In this document: in pieces, positions 40,487-49,230 of the stretch
Numbering within the stretch: position 1 is the stretch's first letter
Layout: each line of letters starts with the position of its first letter
Assembly (NCBI GenBank): GCA_030834895.1
Contig: JAUQXA010000024.1
Coordinates: forward strand, 434,001-498,000
DNA length: 64,000 nt
From: Anaerolineales bacterium
GTDB taxonomy: Bacteria > Chloroflexota > Anaerolineae > Anaerolineales > Villigracilaceae
Direction: 5' to 3'
Program-made: the position numbers and the translations under genes
Notes under the pieces: model-generated
What the model was told of the DNA's origin: nothing
The model's database searches: none
The model's input: the letters and a program-made list of their open reading frames with translations, nothing else

Positions 40487-41716
40487 TTACTTTTCTCTGA
40501 ATTTCCCCCACAACCCCCATCCTTCATTCCGTCTCTTTTCCCGTCGCTCATGCTGCTCGTGGATTTGCTCCACATGATCGATTTTTTCCTGAATTGCCGC
40601 CTCCAGCCACAAGCGACCCTTCTCCGCTGTGGCGTGACTGCCAGCGCCGTACGCGCCTGTCCTCGAGTCGTCGTCCCACGGCGGATTGGCAACCAACAAG
40701 CCGCCTTCGATCCAATCCATGTAGTAATCTGGCGTGGAAATAAAATCAGTTTCGTCCACGACCCGTTCCATCTGACATAATTCAGGGCGCAGGTGAAGCA
40801 TGAAAGAGGTTTCGAGTTCGCCCGCGTGTCCCATGCCGCCGATCTTTGAGGTGCGGTATTTTTCCAGCGCTGCTGCGCCGATGGAGCCTGACGTATGCAA
40901 GAAAGCCGTCGCGCAGAAAATCCTTCGGTGACGTTCGCCCGCGTATTTGACCACGTTCACCAAAAACGAAGTGTTGCCGCCGTGTCCGCTCATAAGATAG
41001 AAACGGTCGAATCCGCGTGAGGCGAGCAGGTCGATGACTGCCACCAAAAAATCCTCGAAGGCTCGTCCGCCTGCATTCATGGTTGCCGCAAAAGATGAAC
41101 GGTGTGTGCTGACCCCGTACGGCATAACAGGCATTGACCAACTGCGTGTAGGCATTTGAGAGACAGTTCCCTGGGCAATGGAATCAATAATAACCGTGTC
41201 CACCATGAGAGGGAGGTGGTATCCATGCTGCTCGGTGTGACCTATGGGAATCAAGATTACCTTGCCGCGCGCTGAATCTGGTGGGAGAAAAACGGTTGGC
41301 GAATATGCAGAAGGATGGGGTTGAGACAAACGTTCAACGTTCAACGCTAAACGCTGCCCCGATTGTGGGTCGAATCCCTGCGGCGTGAGACAGTACACGC
41401 GGGTAAAACCGTCATCGCGGAGACTGTCCAGCAGGTTGACGATGTACGGCACAAACACCGCTTCGGGGACTTCCAATCCGCTGCCGCGCCAGCCGAAAGG
41501 AAACGGCGGCAAAAGCCCGACGAGATCTGAATGTCCCAACTGGTCGGCGAGTAGGTCAAGGTTGTAGCCAGTTCCCAGTGGCAGAATTAGGGGTGTATCG
41601 CGTGGTAAATCTGCAATGGCATCCCAGGTCGTCTCATCGTAACTAAAATATTTTGTTTTGCGTGTAGCCAATTTAGTAAAATTATTTTTCACATCTTCCT
41701 CTTTTGACAAAAACAA
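40487..41716 (-). CDS. Creatininase-family amidohydrolase with degenerate N-terminal duplicate
   Basis: 409 residues, longer than the usual ~250. The second half is a complete creatininase-type domain: VILIPIGHTEQHGYHLPLMVD (metal-binding Glu/His/Asp), MPYGVSTHRSSFAATMNAGG, YLMSGHGGNTSFLVNV and GHAGELETSFMLHL. The first half (LILPLGTGYNLDLLADQLG, LLPPFPFGWRGSGLEVP, RDDGFTRVYCLTPQG) follows the same order of strands but has lost the metal ligands. The family hydrolyses cyclic or linear amides. The start is uncertain: TTG 41716, or GTG 41692 after AAGAGGAAGAT. It lies next to an S9 peptidase in the same direction. Confidence 0.85.
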   Translation of the reverse strand: MFLSKEEDVKNNFTKLATRKTKYFSYDETTWDAIADLPRDTPLILPLGTGYNLDLLADQLGHSDLVGLLPPFPFGWRGSGLEVPEAVFVPYIVNLLDSLRDDGFTRVYCLTPQGFDPQSGQRLALNVERLSQPHPSAYSPTVFLPPDSARGKVILIPIGHTEQHGYHLPLMVDTVIIDSIAQGTVSQMPTRSWSMPVMPYGVSTHRSSFAATMNAGGRAFEDFLVAVIDLLASRGFDRFYLMSGHGGNTSFLVNVVKYAGERHRRIFCATAFLHTSGSIGAAALEKYRTSKIGGMGHAGELETSFMLHLRPELCQMERVVDETDFISTPDYYMDWIEGGLLVANPPWDDDSRTGAYGAGSHATAEKGRLWLEAAIQEKIDHVEQIHEQHERREKRRNEGWGLWGKFREK

Positions 41717-41732
41717 ATTGCCCTTTCGTTAC

Positions 41733-43601
41733 TCATTTCGGCAGCAAATACCAATCCAGGAACCGCTCCATTCGCTCGTAAACATCGTACAAATTCTCGC
41801 GGCGCAGGAAACCGTGCGGCTCGTCGTCATAGGTCTTGTACTCGAAGGTCTTACCCTCGCGTTTCAACGCCTCGACCCATTCTTCGCTGGCTTCGGGCGG
41901 GACAACGGTATCGAGCAAGCCGTGCAAAATCAGCACGGGCTTTTGGACGTTCTTTGCTTCGGTGATAGGGGAGCCTTTCAAGTAGATGTCGAGATTGTCG
42001 GACGGATGACCGAGGAAAATTTCCGTGTACAGCCGCAGGCGCTTCTCACACTGCGCCCACGAACTGACCAGGTTCGAGTCGCCGTATTTCGCCACACCGC
42101 ATGCAAACAGATATTCGTGATCGCGCGAGAGCGAGGCGATGGTCATGTAGCCACCGTAACTTCCGCCCGCGATGCCGATGCGCTCAGGCTTGACCTCCTT
42201 GAATGTCCGCAGATACTTGGCGGCGTGCAGGCAGTCTTGCGTGTCACCGACGCCCCAGTCGTTGTAGTTGGCGCGTTCAAAGTCGATGCCGTAACCTGTT
42301 GAGCCGCGATAATTTGGCGCGAGATAGGTGTAGCCCTTTGCTGTAAAGTATTGCGCCAGTTCGTCCCAGAAGAATCCGTACTGGTCTTTGGGTCCGCCGT
42401 GCGGATACACAATCGCCGCACCGTTTGGCTTTTCGGGACGATACAAAAAGGCGGGAATTTCCAACCCGTCGTAACTCTTGTATGAGACGATTTCAGGCAC
42501 GATCATTTTGTTGTGCTGCAAGGCGGGTGGGTTGGAAAACGTCAGTTGAGTCACCTGTTTGCTGGGAAGTTCCATACGGTAGATGTCGGGCGGCAGGAGC
42601 GGACTTTCGAACTCGAAGGTGATGAAAGACTCGTCCTTCGCCCAGTTTGGGTTGGAGTGGATGCCCGTGTCTTTCCGCAAAGTTGACATTGTTCCCGATT
42701 CGACTTCGAGCAGTTCCAACTCGAACGAGCCGCCGCGATTGACCACGACCAGCGTTTGTTTTCCCGAAGGCGACCATTCGTACTGGAAAACGTCGTGGCC
42801 CGTTTTGGTTAGTTGATGTAATCCAGTCCCATCGGACTTGACCAGATACAACTCGTCGCGCCCCGTTTCCTGCGAGATAAACGAAATCCACCTGCCGTCT
42901 GGTGACCACTTTGCAGACGAAGCGCGAGTGGACGGTTTGCCGTACAAAGTTATCTGTTTGCCTGTGGCGATTTCGAGTAAAACGATTTCGAGCCGATTCA
43001 AGTCGTCGAATCGGCGTAAGTTGAAGAGAACGAATTTCCCGTCGGGTGAGGGACGGGCATCCCAGTGATCGCCAACAGAGTCGTTCGTCAGGGCGTGAGG
43101 CCAGGATCCGTCCCGGTCGGTGAGCAGCAACTGGTCGGCGTCATTGCGCTCGGCGGTGACAATCAGGCCATTCGAGTCGGGCATCCAGCGTGGGGCGCTC
43201 GCGGCTGGGGCGAAGTCGGTGATCTTTCTGGGTAATCCGCCCCCTTTGACGTTGCTCAGGACGGGGACAATATGGACATGTCCTTTGATGCAGAAAGCCA
43301 GCCAGTTCCCGTCAGGTGACCATTCGGGAATCTCGTCATCCCAATAAGCTACGAGGTTGCGGTCTGTGGTGATGCGTGCCAGCCAGCCGCCAGACGCGGG
43401 CATGGTGAAAACATCCGAAAGTGTTTCACCGTCTTTGATGCAGGCAATCTGTCCTCGGGACGAAAGCGAATGCGAACGAATCCTCTCAAGCGAGGTGATG
43501 AGGGAGAGGCTCCAGCCGGCGGGTGGCTTGATGTCGGGGCGTTTGATCGAGGGCCAACCGTTGCGCTCGTATTTTTCCGTCAGTTTGATGGGGTTTTCCA
43601 T
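41733..43601 (-). CDS. S9-family prolyl oligopeptidase / acylaminoacyl-peptidase
   Basis: 622 residues. The N-terminal ~370 residues are a beta-propeller of TolB/WD40-like blades (EWSPDGNWLAFCIKG, SPDGKFVLFNLRR, KWSPDGRWISFISQE). The C-terminal alpha/beta hydrolase has IVYPHGGPKDQYGFFW, the nucleophile motif GIAGGSYGGYMT (Ser about 480), LILHGLLDTVVP and catalytic His in YDDEPHGF. No signal peptide, so it probably acts on imported oligopeptides in the cytoplasm. AAAGGAAACC precedes the ATG. The promoter region is shared with the divergent GntR gene. Confidence 0.93.
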   Translation of the reverse strand: MENPIKLTEKYERNGWPSIKRPDIKPPAGWSLSLITSLERIRSHSLSSRGQIACIKDGETLSDVFTMPASGGWLARITTDRNLVAYWDDEIPEWSPDGNWLAFCIKGHVHIVPVLSNVKGGGLPRKITDFAPAASAPRWMPDSNGLIVTAERNDADQLLLTDRDGSWPHALTNDSVGDHWDARPSPDGKFVLFNLRRFDDLNRLEIVLLEIATGKQITLYGKPSTRASSAKWSPDGRWISFISQETGRDELYLVKSDGTGLHQLTKTGHDVFQYEWSPSGKQTLVVVNRGGSFELELLEVESGTMSTLRKDTGIHSNPNWAKDESFITFEFESPLLPPDIYRMELPSKQVTQLTFSNPPALQHNKMIVPEIVSYKSYDGLEIPAFLYRPEKPNGAAIVYPHGGPKDQYGFFWDELAQYFTAKGYTYLAPNYRGSTGYGIDFERANYNDWGVGDTQDCLHAAKYLRTFKEVKPERIGIAGGSYGGYMTIASLSRDHEYLFACGVAKYGDSNLVSSWAQCEKRLRLYTEIFLGHPSDNLDIYLKGSPITEAKNVQKPVLILHGLLDTVVPPEASEEWVEALKREGKTFEYKTYDDEPHGFLRRENLYDVYERMERFLDWYLLPK

Positions 43602-43706
43602 GGTTTCCTTTCTTAAAAAACTTCATGCCCTATTGACTTTTTAGTTGGGAACGTGTTATTCTGCGTTTAGATATTATATCCAATCTCGGAGGAGAGCATT
43701 CAGTCC

Positions 43707-44387
43707 TTGTTGACAGACACGCCGTCGCACAAGCAATTGCGCAATGTAGTTGCCGAGCAAATGCGCGTCGCCATTCTCAATGGGCATTATAAACCCGGCG
43801 AGTGGTTGCGCCAGGAACGGCTTGCGCAGGATTTCGGCGTCAGCCAGATGCCTGTGCGTGAGGCACTCAAGGAGCTTGCGGCGGAGGGGTTAATCGAGCA
43901 TGTGCCGTATAGGGGAGCGCGGGTAATCGTTTTTTCCATTAGTGATATTCTAGACTTGTATTCGCATCGCGCCTTTCTCGAAAGCCGCGCGGCTTCGATT
44001 GCGGCGGAAATTATCACTCACGAAGAGATTTCTGTTCTTGAAAGTTTACAGGTGGAGATGGAGGAAAATAGCGCGCCGGAAGCTGTCCTCAAATACCGTG
44101 AACTCAATCGAAAATTTCACCAATCCGTTTATCAGGCGAGCCGGCGCGAATATTTGATTCGCACCTTGAACCAGATGTGGGCGACCTTCCCGACCATGCT
44201 GATTGCAAACTTTGCCGCAACAGCCGTCCAGCCGCTACCCGAACGTGACGCCACAGACGCTGTCGAGCATCGGACAATTGTCGCCGCGCTCAAGTCGCAT
44301 GATTCCACTACCGCCGAGCAAGCCATGCGCAAGCACATTCTTGTCACGGCAGAACAACTGATCAGTTTTATCAAGGTGCGGGCATGA
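43707..44387 (+). CDS. GntR/FadR-family transcriptional regulator
   Basis: 226 residues. Winged helix N-terminus (QLRNVVAEQMRVAILNGHYK, LRQERLAQDFGVSQMPVREA, LIEHVPYRGARVIVF) and helical FCD effector domain (LYSHRAFLESRAASIAAEII, ELNRKFHQSVYQASRREYLI, EHRTIVAALKSHD). The start is TTG 43707, placed by CGGAGGAGAG upstream. The stop overlaps the cyanophycinase start (ATGA). It most likely controls this peptide-utilisation locus; GATATTATATC (43670-43680) is a candidate operator. Confidence 0.92.
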   Translation: MLTDTPSHKQLRNVVAEQMRVAILNGHYKPGEWLRQERLAQDFGVSQMPVREALKELAAEGLIEHVPYRGARVIVFSISDILDLYSHRAFLESRAASIAAEIITHEEISVLESLQVEMEENSAPEAVLKYRELNRKFHQSVYQASRREYLIRTLNQMWATFPTMLIANFAATAVQPLPERDATDAVEHRTIVAALKSHDSTTAEQAMRKHILVTAEQLISFIKVRA

Positions 44388-45190
44388 CCACGTTAATGCC
44401 CATCGGTGGAAACGAGAACCACAAAAAGCCTGTGGTCTTGGAGGAGTTTGTGATCCGCGCGGGTGGCTCTCAGGCTGATATTTTGATTCTTCCCCAACCC
44501 TCGGTTTTAGCGGATACAGGAAACGAGTACGCCTCTCTGTTTTTGAAACTTGGCGCCCGCTCTGCCCGGAGTTTAGATTTCCGCACCCGAGCCGAAGCTT
44601 TCGCCGACGGCTTTCTCTCCATTGTCCAATCTGCCAGCGGAATCTTTATCTCAGGCGGAACCCAGATGCGTCTCCCAGCTTTGGTCGGCGGAACCCCGCT
44701 TGAAGGAGCGATTTTGGAGGCGTACCGGCGCGGCGTAATTATTGCTGGAACCAGCGCCGGCGCGGCGGTCATGCCCAAAGTGATGATTGGCTATGGCAAG
44801 GGCGGACCAACTCCCCGTGAGGGAATGGCCCACTTCACACCCGGTCTGGGGCTGACGGAGAAAATCGTCTTCGACCAGCACTTCCGCCAAAAAGACCGAT
44901 TCGGCAGGTTGATTTATTTGATTGCGTCACATCCCGGCCTGCTGGGCGTTGGCGTCGACGAGAATACCGCTGCCATCGTGGAGGATGAATCTTTTATTAC
45001 TGTGAAAGGCACGGGCGCAGTCACCATCGTCGATGGGAGTGAGATCGAATTCACAAATGTGGCGGAAATCGAACACGGCGGTACGGTTGCGGTCAGCGGG
45101 CTTCGTGTTCACGTCTTGACCGAAGGATGCTCATACGATGTCGCCGCGCGAAAGGCTTGCCTCCCACGCCTTGAATTGCTCAGTGAATAA
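44384..45190 (+). CDS. Cyanophycinase-family (S51) serine peptidase
   Basis: 268 residues. Cyanophycinase cuts the Asp-Arg storage polymer cyanophycin to beta-Asp-Arg dipeptides; related S51 enzymes cut other Asp dipeptides. Nucleophile Ser124 in AGTSAGAAVM; other landmarks are LMPIGGNEN, FISGGTQMRLPAL, DQHFRQKDRFGRLI and GVGVDENTAAIVE. No signal peptide, so it would be cytoplasmic. It is translationally coupled to the GntR gene and directly precedes an oligopeptide-binding protein gene, suggesting that imported or internal Asp-containing peptides are the substrates. Confidence 0.92.
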   Translation: MTTLMPIGGNENHKKPVVLEEFVIRAGGSQADILILPQPSVLADTGNEYASLFLKLGARSARSLDFRTRAEAFADGFLSIVQSASGIFISGGTQMRLPALVGGTPLEGAILEAYRRGVIIAGTSAGAAVMPKVMIGYGKGGPTPREGMAHFTPGLGLTEKIVFDQHFRQKDRFGRLIYLIASHPGLLGVGVDENTAAIVEDESFITVKGTGAVTIVDGSEIEFTNVAEIEHGGTVAVSGLRVHVLTEGCSYDVAARKACLPRLELLSE

Positions 45191-45233
45191 CGCGTGAGTT
45201 TCTGCGCGTTAAAAATCAGAAAAGGAGAAGAAA

Positions 45234-46940
45234 ATGAAACGTCTGAAGTCTGTATTGTTTTTGATGGTCGCTTTTGTGCTGGCCCTTTCTGCCTGCGGTG
45301 GACCGGCGGCAACAGAAGCGCCGGCTGCGGAAGCCCCTGCGGCTCAAGCGCCAGCCGCAACAGAAGCGTCCGCGCCGACATTCAGTGGCACTGCCACCAT
45401 CACCTTTGTGCAGGAGCCTGACAACCTCAACCCGATGTACACACAGATGTCCTTCTCGGGCTACTTGCGTCCGTTCTATCTCAAGCCCTCATGGGACTTC
45501 GATGAGAACGGCAACCCCGTTCCGGTGCTGGTGAAGGAAGTACCGTCCGCGGAAAATGGCGGCTTAAGCGCGGACGGCAAGACAATCACCTTCAACCTGC
45601 GTGATGATGTCAAGTGGAGCGACGGTGAGCCCCTGACCGCTGACGATTACGCGTTTACATTCGATATGATCATGTCGGATAAGAACACGCCGCTTGGTCG
45701 CTATCCTTATGACAAATATGTGGATAGCGTGGTGGCAAAAGATCCCACGACAGTTGTCATCAGCTTAAAGGAACCCTTTGCCGCCTGGCAGACGACCCTG
45801 TTCTATTGGATCTTGCCCAAGCATGTTTTGCAGCCGGTCTTCGACGCGGATGGAAACATTGATCAAGCAGAGTGGAACCGCAATCCGACTGTCGGGTTGG
45901 GACCATTTGTTTTCAGCGAATGGGAAACCGGCAGCCATCTCGCTTTCAAAGCCAACCCCGTCTGGTACAACCCGCCGAAACTGGAGCAGGTTTTTGTCCG
46001 CATTGTGCCGGATGACGCCGCCCAGGAAGCCGCCATCCTCGCCGGCGACACGGATATCGGCACCTTCCTCTCCTCCGACCAGATCGAGAAACTCGAGGCG
46101 GACGGCAAAGTTAAGGTGGTGCCTGTCACGTCGGGTTACAACGAAGCCTGGTTCCTGAATGTCAACCCCGATACGACGCATCCCGCCATGCTGGATGTGA
46201 ACGTCCGCAAGGCGATTGCCCTTGCGACCGACCGCTTCACCATTGTGAACGACCTGTTGATGCCGGATATTAATCCTGTAAACGCCACCTACTGGGATAT
46301 GACCCCGCCCTACCAGTCCGACTTCGAGGCATACCCCTATGATCCAGAGGAAGCCAAGAGACTGTTGGATGAAGCCGGCTGGGTGGACAGCAACGGCGAC
46401 GGGACCCGCGACAAGGACGGCAAGGAACTCGTCCTGCGCTACATCACCAACACGCGTGAATTGCGCAAGAACGTGCAGGCGGTGGTGCAGCAGCAGTGGG
46501 CGCAGGTCGGCATTGGCGCCGAACTGGTGAATCATTCCAGCGATATATTCTGGAACACCTTTAATGACGGTGGTCCAATGGCGTTGGGTGAGTATGAAGT
46601 TGCCGAATATTCGAGCGCCCAGAACGCCTTCCCGGATCCCGATACCGAACTCTTCACTTGTGAGCAGGTTGTCAATGCGGATAACCCGGACGGCACGAAT
46701 GACCAGGGTTACTGCAACCCGGAACTTGACAAGCTATTCAAGCAGCAGGCTATCGAGATGGATCCGGCAAAACGCAAGGAACTGTTCAACCAGATCGAGC
46801 AGATTATGTACGACGATTACGTCTACATCGGCATGTGGAAAGACCCCGACTTGTGGTCTGTCAGCAGCCGCTTGCAGGGTGTAAAATTCTCCGGTGTGTA
46901 CCCGTTCTGGAATTCGTATGAATGGGAAGTCTCCGAGTAA
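45234..46940 (+). CDS. ABC peptide transporter, substrate-binding lipoprotein (family 5), set 1
   Basis: 568 residues. Lipobox LALSAC, a low-complexity Ala/Glu/Pro spacer (TEAPAAEAPAAQAPAAT), then the family 5 (DppA/OppA) fold: FVQEPDNLNPMYTQ, FNLRDDVKWSDGEPLTADDY, VGLGPFVFSEWE, VRKAIALATDR and LLDEAGWVDSNGDGTRDKDG. It captures oligopeptides (or similar solutes) outside the membrane and delivers them to permeases. AAAAGGAGAAG precedes the ATG. A strong stem-loop follows before the permease gene. Confidence 0.94.
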   Translation: MKRLKSVLFLMVAFVLALSACGGPAATEAPAAEAPAAQAPAATEASAPTFSGTATITFVQEPDNLNPMYTQMSFSGYLRPFYLKPSWDFDENGNPVPVLVKEVPSAENGGLSADGKTITFNLRDDVKWSDGEPLTADDYAFTFDMIMSDKNTPLGRYPYDKYVDSVVAKDPTTVVISLKEPFAAWQTTLFYWILPKHVLQPVFDADGNIDQAEWNRNPTVGLGPFVFSEWETGSHLAFKANPVWYNPPKLEQVFVRIVPDDAAQEAAILAGDTDIGTFLSSDQIEKLEADGKVKVVPVTSGYNEAWFLNVNPDTTHPAMLDVNVRKAIALATDRFTIVNDLLMPDINPVNATYWDMTPPYQSDFEAYPYDPEEAKRLLDEAGWVDSNGDGTRDKDGKELVLRYITNTRELRKNVQAVVQQQWAQVGIGAELVNHSSDIFWNTFNDGGPMALGEYEVAEYSSAQNAFPDPDTELFTCEQVVNADNPDGTNDQGYCNPELDKLFKQQAIEMDPAKRKELFNQIEQIMYDDYVYIGMWKDPDLWSVSSRLQGVKFSGVYPFWNSYEWEVSE

Positions 46941-46969
46941 TCTGATATAACCCATATAACCCAATCCAT

Positions 46970-47000
46970 GCCTGCCGGGACTGTCACAGTCCCGGCAGGC
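46970..47000 (+). promoter_or_regulatory. Intercistronic stem-loop after binding-protein gene 1
   Basis: GCCTGCCGGGACTGT pairs with ACAGTCCCGGCAGGC. No T-run follows, so it more probably protects the upstream message end than stops transcription. Confidence 0.75.
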
Positions 47001-47018
47001 ACAACCCCCTTTTGAGCC

Positions 47019-48050
47019 ATGACCAACTACATCCTTCGGCGGCTGGCGCAAGCCATTCCACAACTTTTCATTATCAGCATTATTTTGTTTTTGCTGATGC
47101 AGTCGTTTGGCGATCCCATCGCCACATTGGGCGGGCGTGTGCCTCCGCGGGCGGAAGACAAGGAGCGCCTGCGCCGTCAGTGGGGGTTGGACCAGCCTGT
47201 TTACATGCAATACATCACCTGGCTGGTTGGCAACGACTGGCAAAAGATAGACATGGACGGCGACGGTGTGGGGGAGACGCCCGGCAAAAGGCAGGGCGTG
47301 CTGCGCGGTGATTTTGGCAATTCGCTGGTAACGCGTAAGCCGGTGTTCGAAATGATCGGCGAACGTCTGCCCAATACATTGCTGCTGATGCTCACCGCCG
47401 AACTTGTGATCATTATCATGTCAATAATCATCGGGTTGTATTCGGCCCTGCGTCCCTATTCATGGTTCGACAACCTGGTGACAAGTCTTTCCTTTGTGGG
47501 GTATTCCATGCCGGTCTTCTGGCTGGCTTTGATGCTGATGTATATCTTTGCGGTCAACTTCCGCCGCTGGGGACTGCCCTACCTGCCAACGGTGGGGATG
47601 TTCGACCCGTCAGTTGGCAAAGAGCCTTTGGAAGTTTTCAAACACATGATTTTGCCGGTGACCACGCTGGCAATTATCAGCACAGCGGGATACAGCCGCT
47701 TTGTGCGTTCGAGTGTGATAGACGTCCTGGGAGAGGATTACGTCCGTACTGCCCGGGCAAAGGGATTGCGTTACATGGTTGTTGTTTTTGAACATGCTCT
47801 GCCCAATGCCGCGCTGCCGTTCATCACCATCATTGGTCTTGACATCCCCATACTCATGGCGGGGGCGGTGGTGACGGAACGCATCTTCGCCTGGCCCGGT
47901 ATGGGGCGTCTTTTCATCGACCACATCGAACGCGCCGACTTCCCCGTGTTGATGGGCATCCTGATGCTGATCGCGTTTGCCGTGGTGATTTTCCAGATCA
48001 TTACAGATGTGGTTTATTCCCTCATAGACCCGCGTATCCGGCTTGACTAG
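47019..48050 (+). CDS. ABC peptide transporter permease (DppB type), set 1
   Basis: 343 residues, about six membrane helices. N-terminal signature MTNYILRRLAQAIPQLFIIS, a long outside loop with VPPRAEDKERLRRQWGLDQP and a short Asp/Gly insert (DMDGDGVGETPG), then the BPD_transp_1 core with the EAA-loop YVRTARAKGL and the ending DVVYSLIDPRIRL. It forms the membrane pore with the next gene product. The stop is followed by TAGGAG, the ribosome site of that gene. Confidence 0.94.
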   Translation: MTNYILRRLAQAIPQLFIISIILFLLMQSFGDPIATLGGRVPPRAEDKERLRRQWGLDQPVYMQYITWLVGNDWQKIDMDGDGVGETPGKRQGVLRGDFGNSLVTRKPVFEMIGERLPNTLLLMLTAELVIIIMSIIIGLYSALRPYSWFDNLVTSLSFVGYSMPVFWLALMLMYIFAVNFRRWGLPYLPTVGMFDPSVGKEPLEVFKHMILPVTTLAIISTAGYSRFVRSSVIDVLGEDYVRTARAKGLRYMVVVFEHALPNAALPFITIIGLDIPILMAGAVVTERIFAWPGMGRLFIDHIERADFPVLMGILMLIAFAVVIFQIITDVVYSLIDPRIRLD

Positions 48051-48060
48051 GAGACTCATC

Positions 48061-49053
48061 ATGGCAGATTCGACTTCTTCGACTCCGATTGTCAAGGGTA
48101 CGGTGATTTTACCTACGACGAAGTCCCTTTCGCCCACGGCATTGGCGATGCGGCGGTTTCCCAAACATCGCATGGCGATGTTTGGGATGGGGCTTCTCTT
48201 GTTGCTTGTTCTGTATGTAAGCGTTGTGGGTTGGCTATCGAACGGTTATTGCACTCCAATCAACCAGATGGCGTATGGCGAAGCATGGGCAAACTGCAAC
48301 GACACCAGTCTGAAGTTGAAACCGCCCTCCACGGATCACATCTTTGGTACGGACGTCATTGGACGTGATATCCTTGCCCGCACCGTTTACGGCGGACAAA
48401 TCTCCCTGCTTATCGGCATTTCCGCCGCCATTGTCGAGGTCTTTTTGGGAGCGTTGATTGGCGCGATTGCGGCATATTATGGCGGCTGGGTGGACAACTT
48501 GCTGATGCGCTTCACTGAAGCCATGTTGAACATCCCAAGCCTTTTTCTGCTCATCATCGGGGCCCGTTTCTTTGGCGGCGGGCTGCCGCCTTTCAACTTC
48601 TTTGGGCGCGAACTTACGGGAAGTGTAATCGTCATTATTCTTATCATTGGCGCAACTTCCTGGATGTATCTCGCCCGTATCGTCCGCGCCAATGTGCTTT
48701 CCCTGCGCGAACTCGATTATGTTTCGGCGGCGCGCGCGCTGGGCGCTTCTGACCGCCGCATCATTTTTACCCACCTTCTACCGAATACCACCGCGCCGCT
48801 GGTTGTCAGCGCGACGCTTGGCGTGGCAAACGCCATTCTCTCCGAAGCCTATGTCAGTTTTCTTGGAGTCGGCGTGCAAGGCTCCACGGCGACCTGGGGC
48901 AACATGCTCGATGGGGCGTATCAATATCTTGAGACGGCTCCCTGGCTGTGGTTTTTCCCCGGTACGTTGATCCTGCTCACTGTTTTAGGTATCAACTTTG
49001 TCGGTGACGGTTTGCGCGATGCGCTCGATCCACGCAGCGGACGCCGCATGTGA
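48061..49053 (+). CDS. ABC peptide transporter permease (DppC type), set 1
   Basis: 330 residues from ATG 48061 (TAGGAGACTCATC upstream). DppC features: FPKHRMAMFGMGLLLLLVLY, HIFGTDVIGRDILARTVYGG, EAA loop LDYVSAARALGASDRRII and the ending GDGLRDALDPRSGRR. No ATPase gene follows; instead there is a terminator at 49154 and then a second binding-protein gene. So set 1 must borrow ATPases, most simply those at 52000 and 53913. Confidence 0.94.
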   Translation: MADSTSSTPIVKGTVILPTTKSLSPTALAMRRFPKHRMAMFGMGLLLLLVLYVSVVGWLSNGYCTPINQMAYGEAWANCNDTSLKLKPPSTDHIFGTDVIGRDILARTVYGGQISLLIGISAAIVEVFLGALIGAIAAYYGGWVDNLLMRFTEAMLNIPSLFLLIIGARFFGGGLPPFNFFGRELTGSVIVIILIIGATSWMYLARIVRANVLSLRELDYVSAARALGASDRRIIFTHLLPNTTAPLVVSATLGVANAILSEAYVSFLGVGVQGSTATWGNMLDGAYQYLETAPWLWFFPGTLILLTVLGINFVGDGLRDALDPRSGRRM

Positions 49054-49153
49054 TTGACAAAGTTCGATATTACAGTACAATCATGAACAGTGGATATTCC
49101 CCCATCTTGTCTAAACCCTGACTCCGTTGTTGGTGTCTGATGAAACAAGCCCT

Positions 49154-49192
49154 GCGCCCTGGCAGATGATTCTGTCATGGCGCTTTGTTTTT
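49154..49192 (+). terminator. Intrinsic terminator between the two transporter sets
   Basis: GCGCCCTGGCAGA, loop TGAT, TCTGTCATGGCGC (one mismatch, one wobble), then TTTGTTTTTG. Confidence 0.72.
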
Positions 49193-49230
49193 GGGAATAT
49201 CACGTTCATTCCATTGGAGAGGAGAAACAC

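Noticed and set aside
45765..46535. A 256-codon minus-strand frame inside the binding-protein gene
   Set aside because: Antisense shadow of a family 5 binding protein with clear lipobox and motifs.
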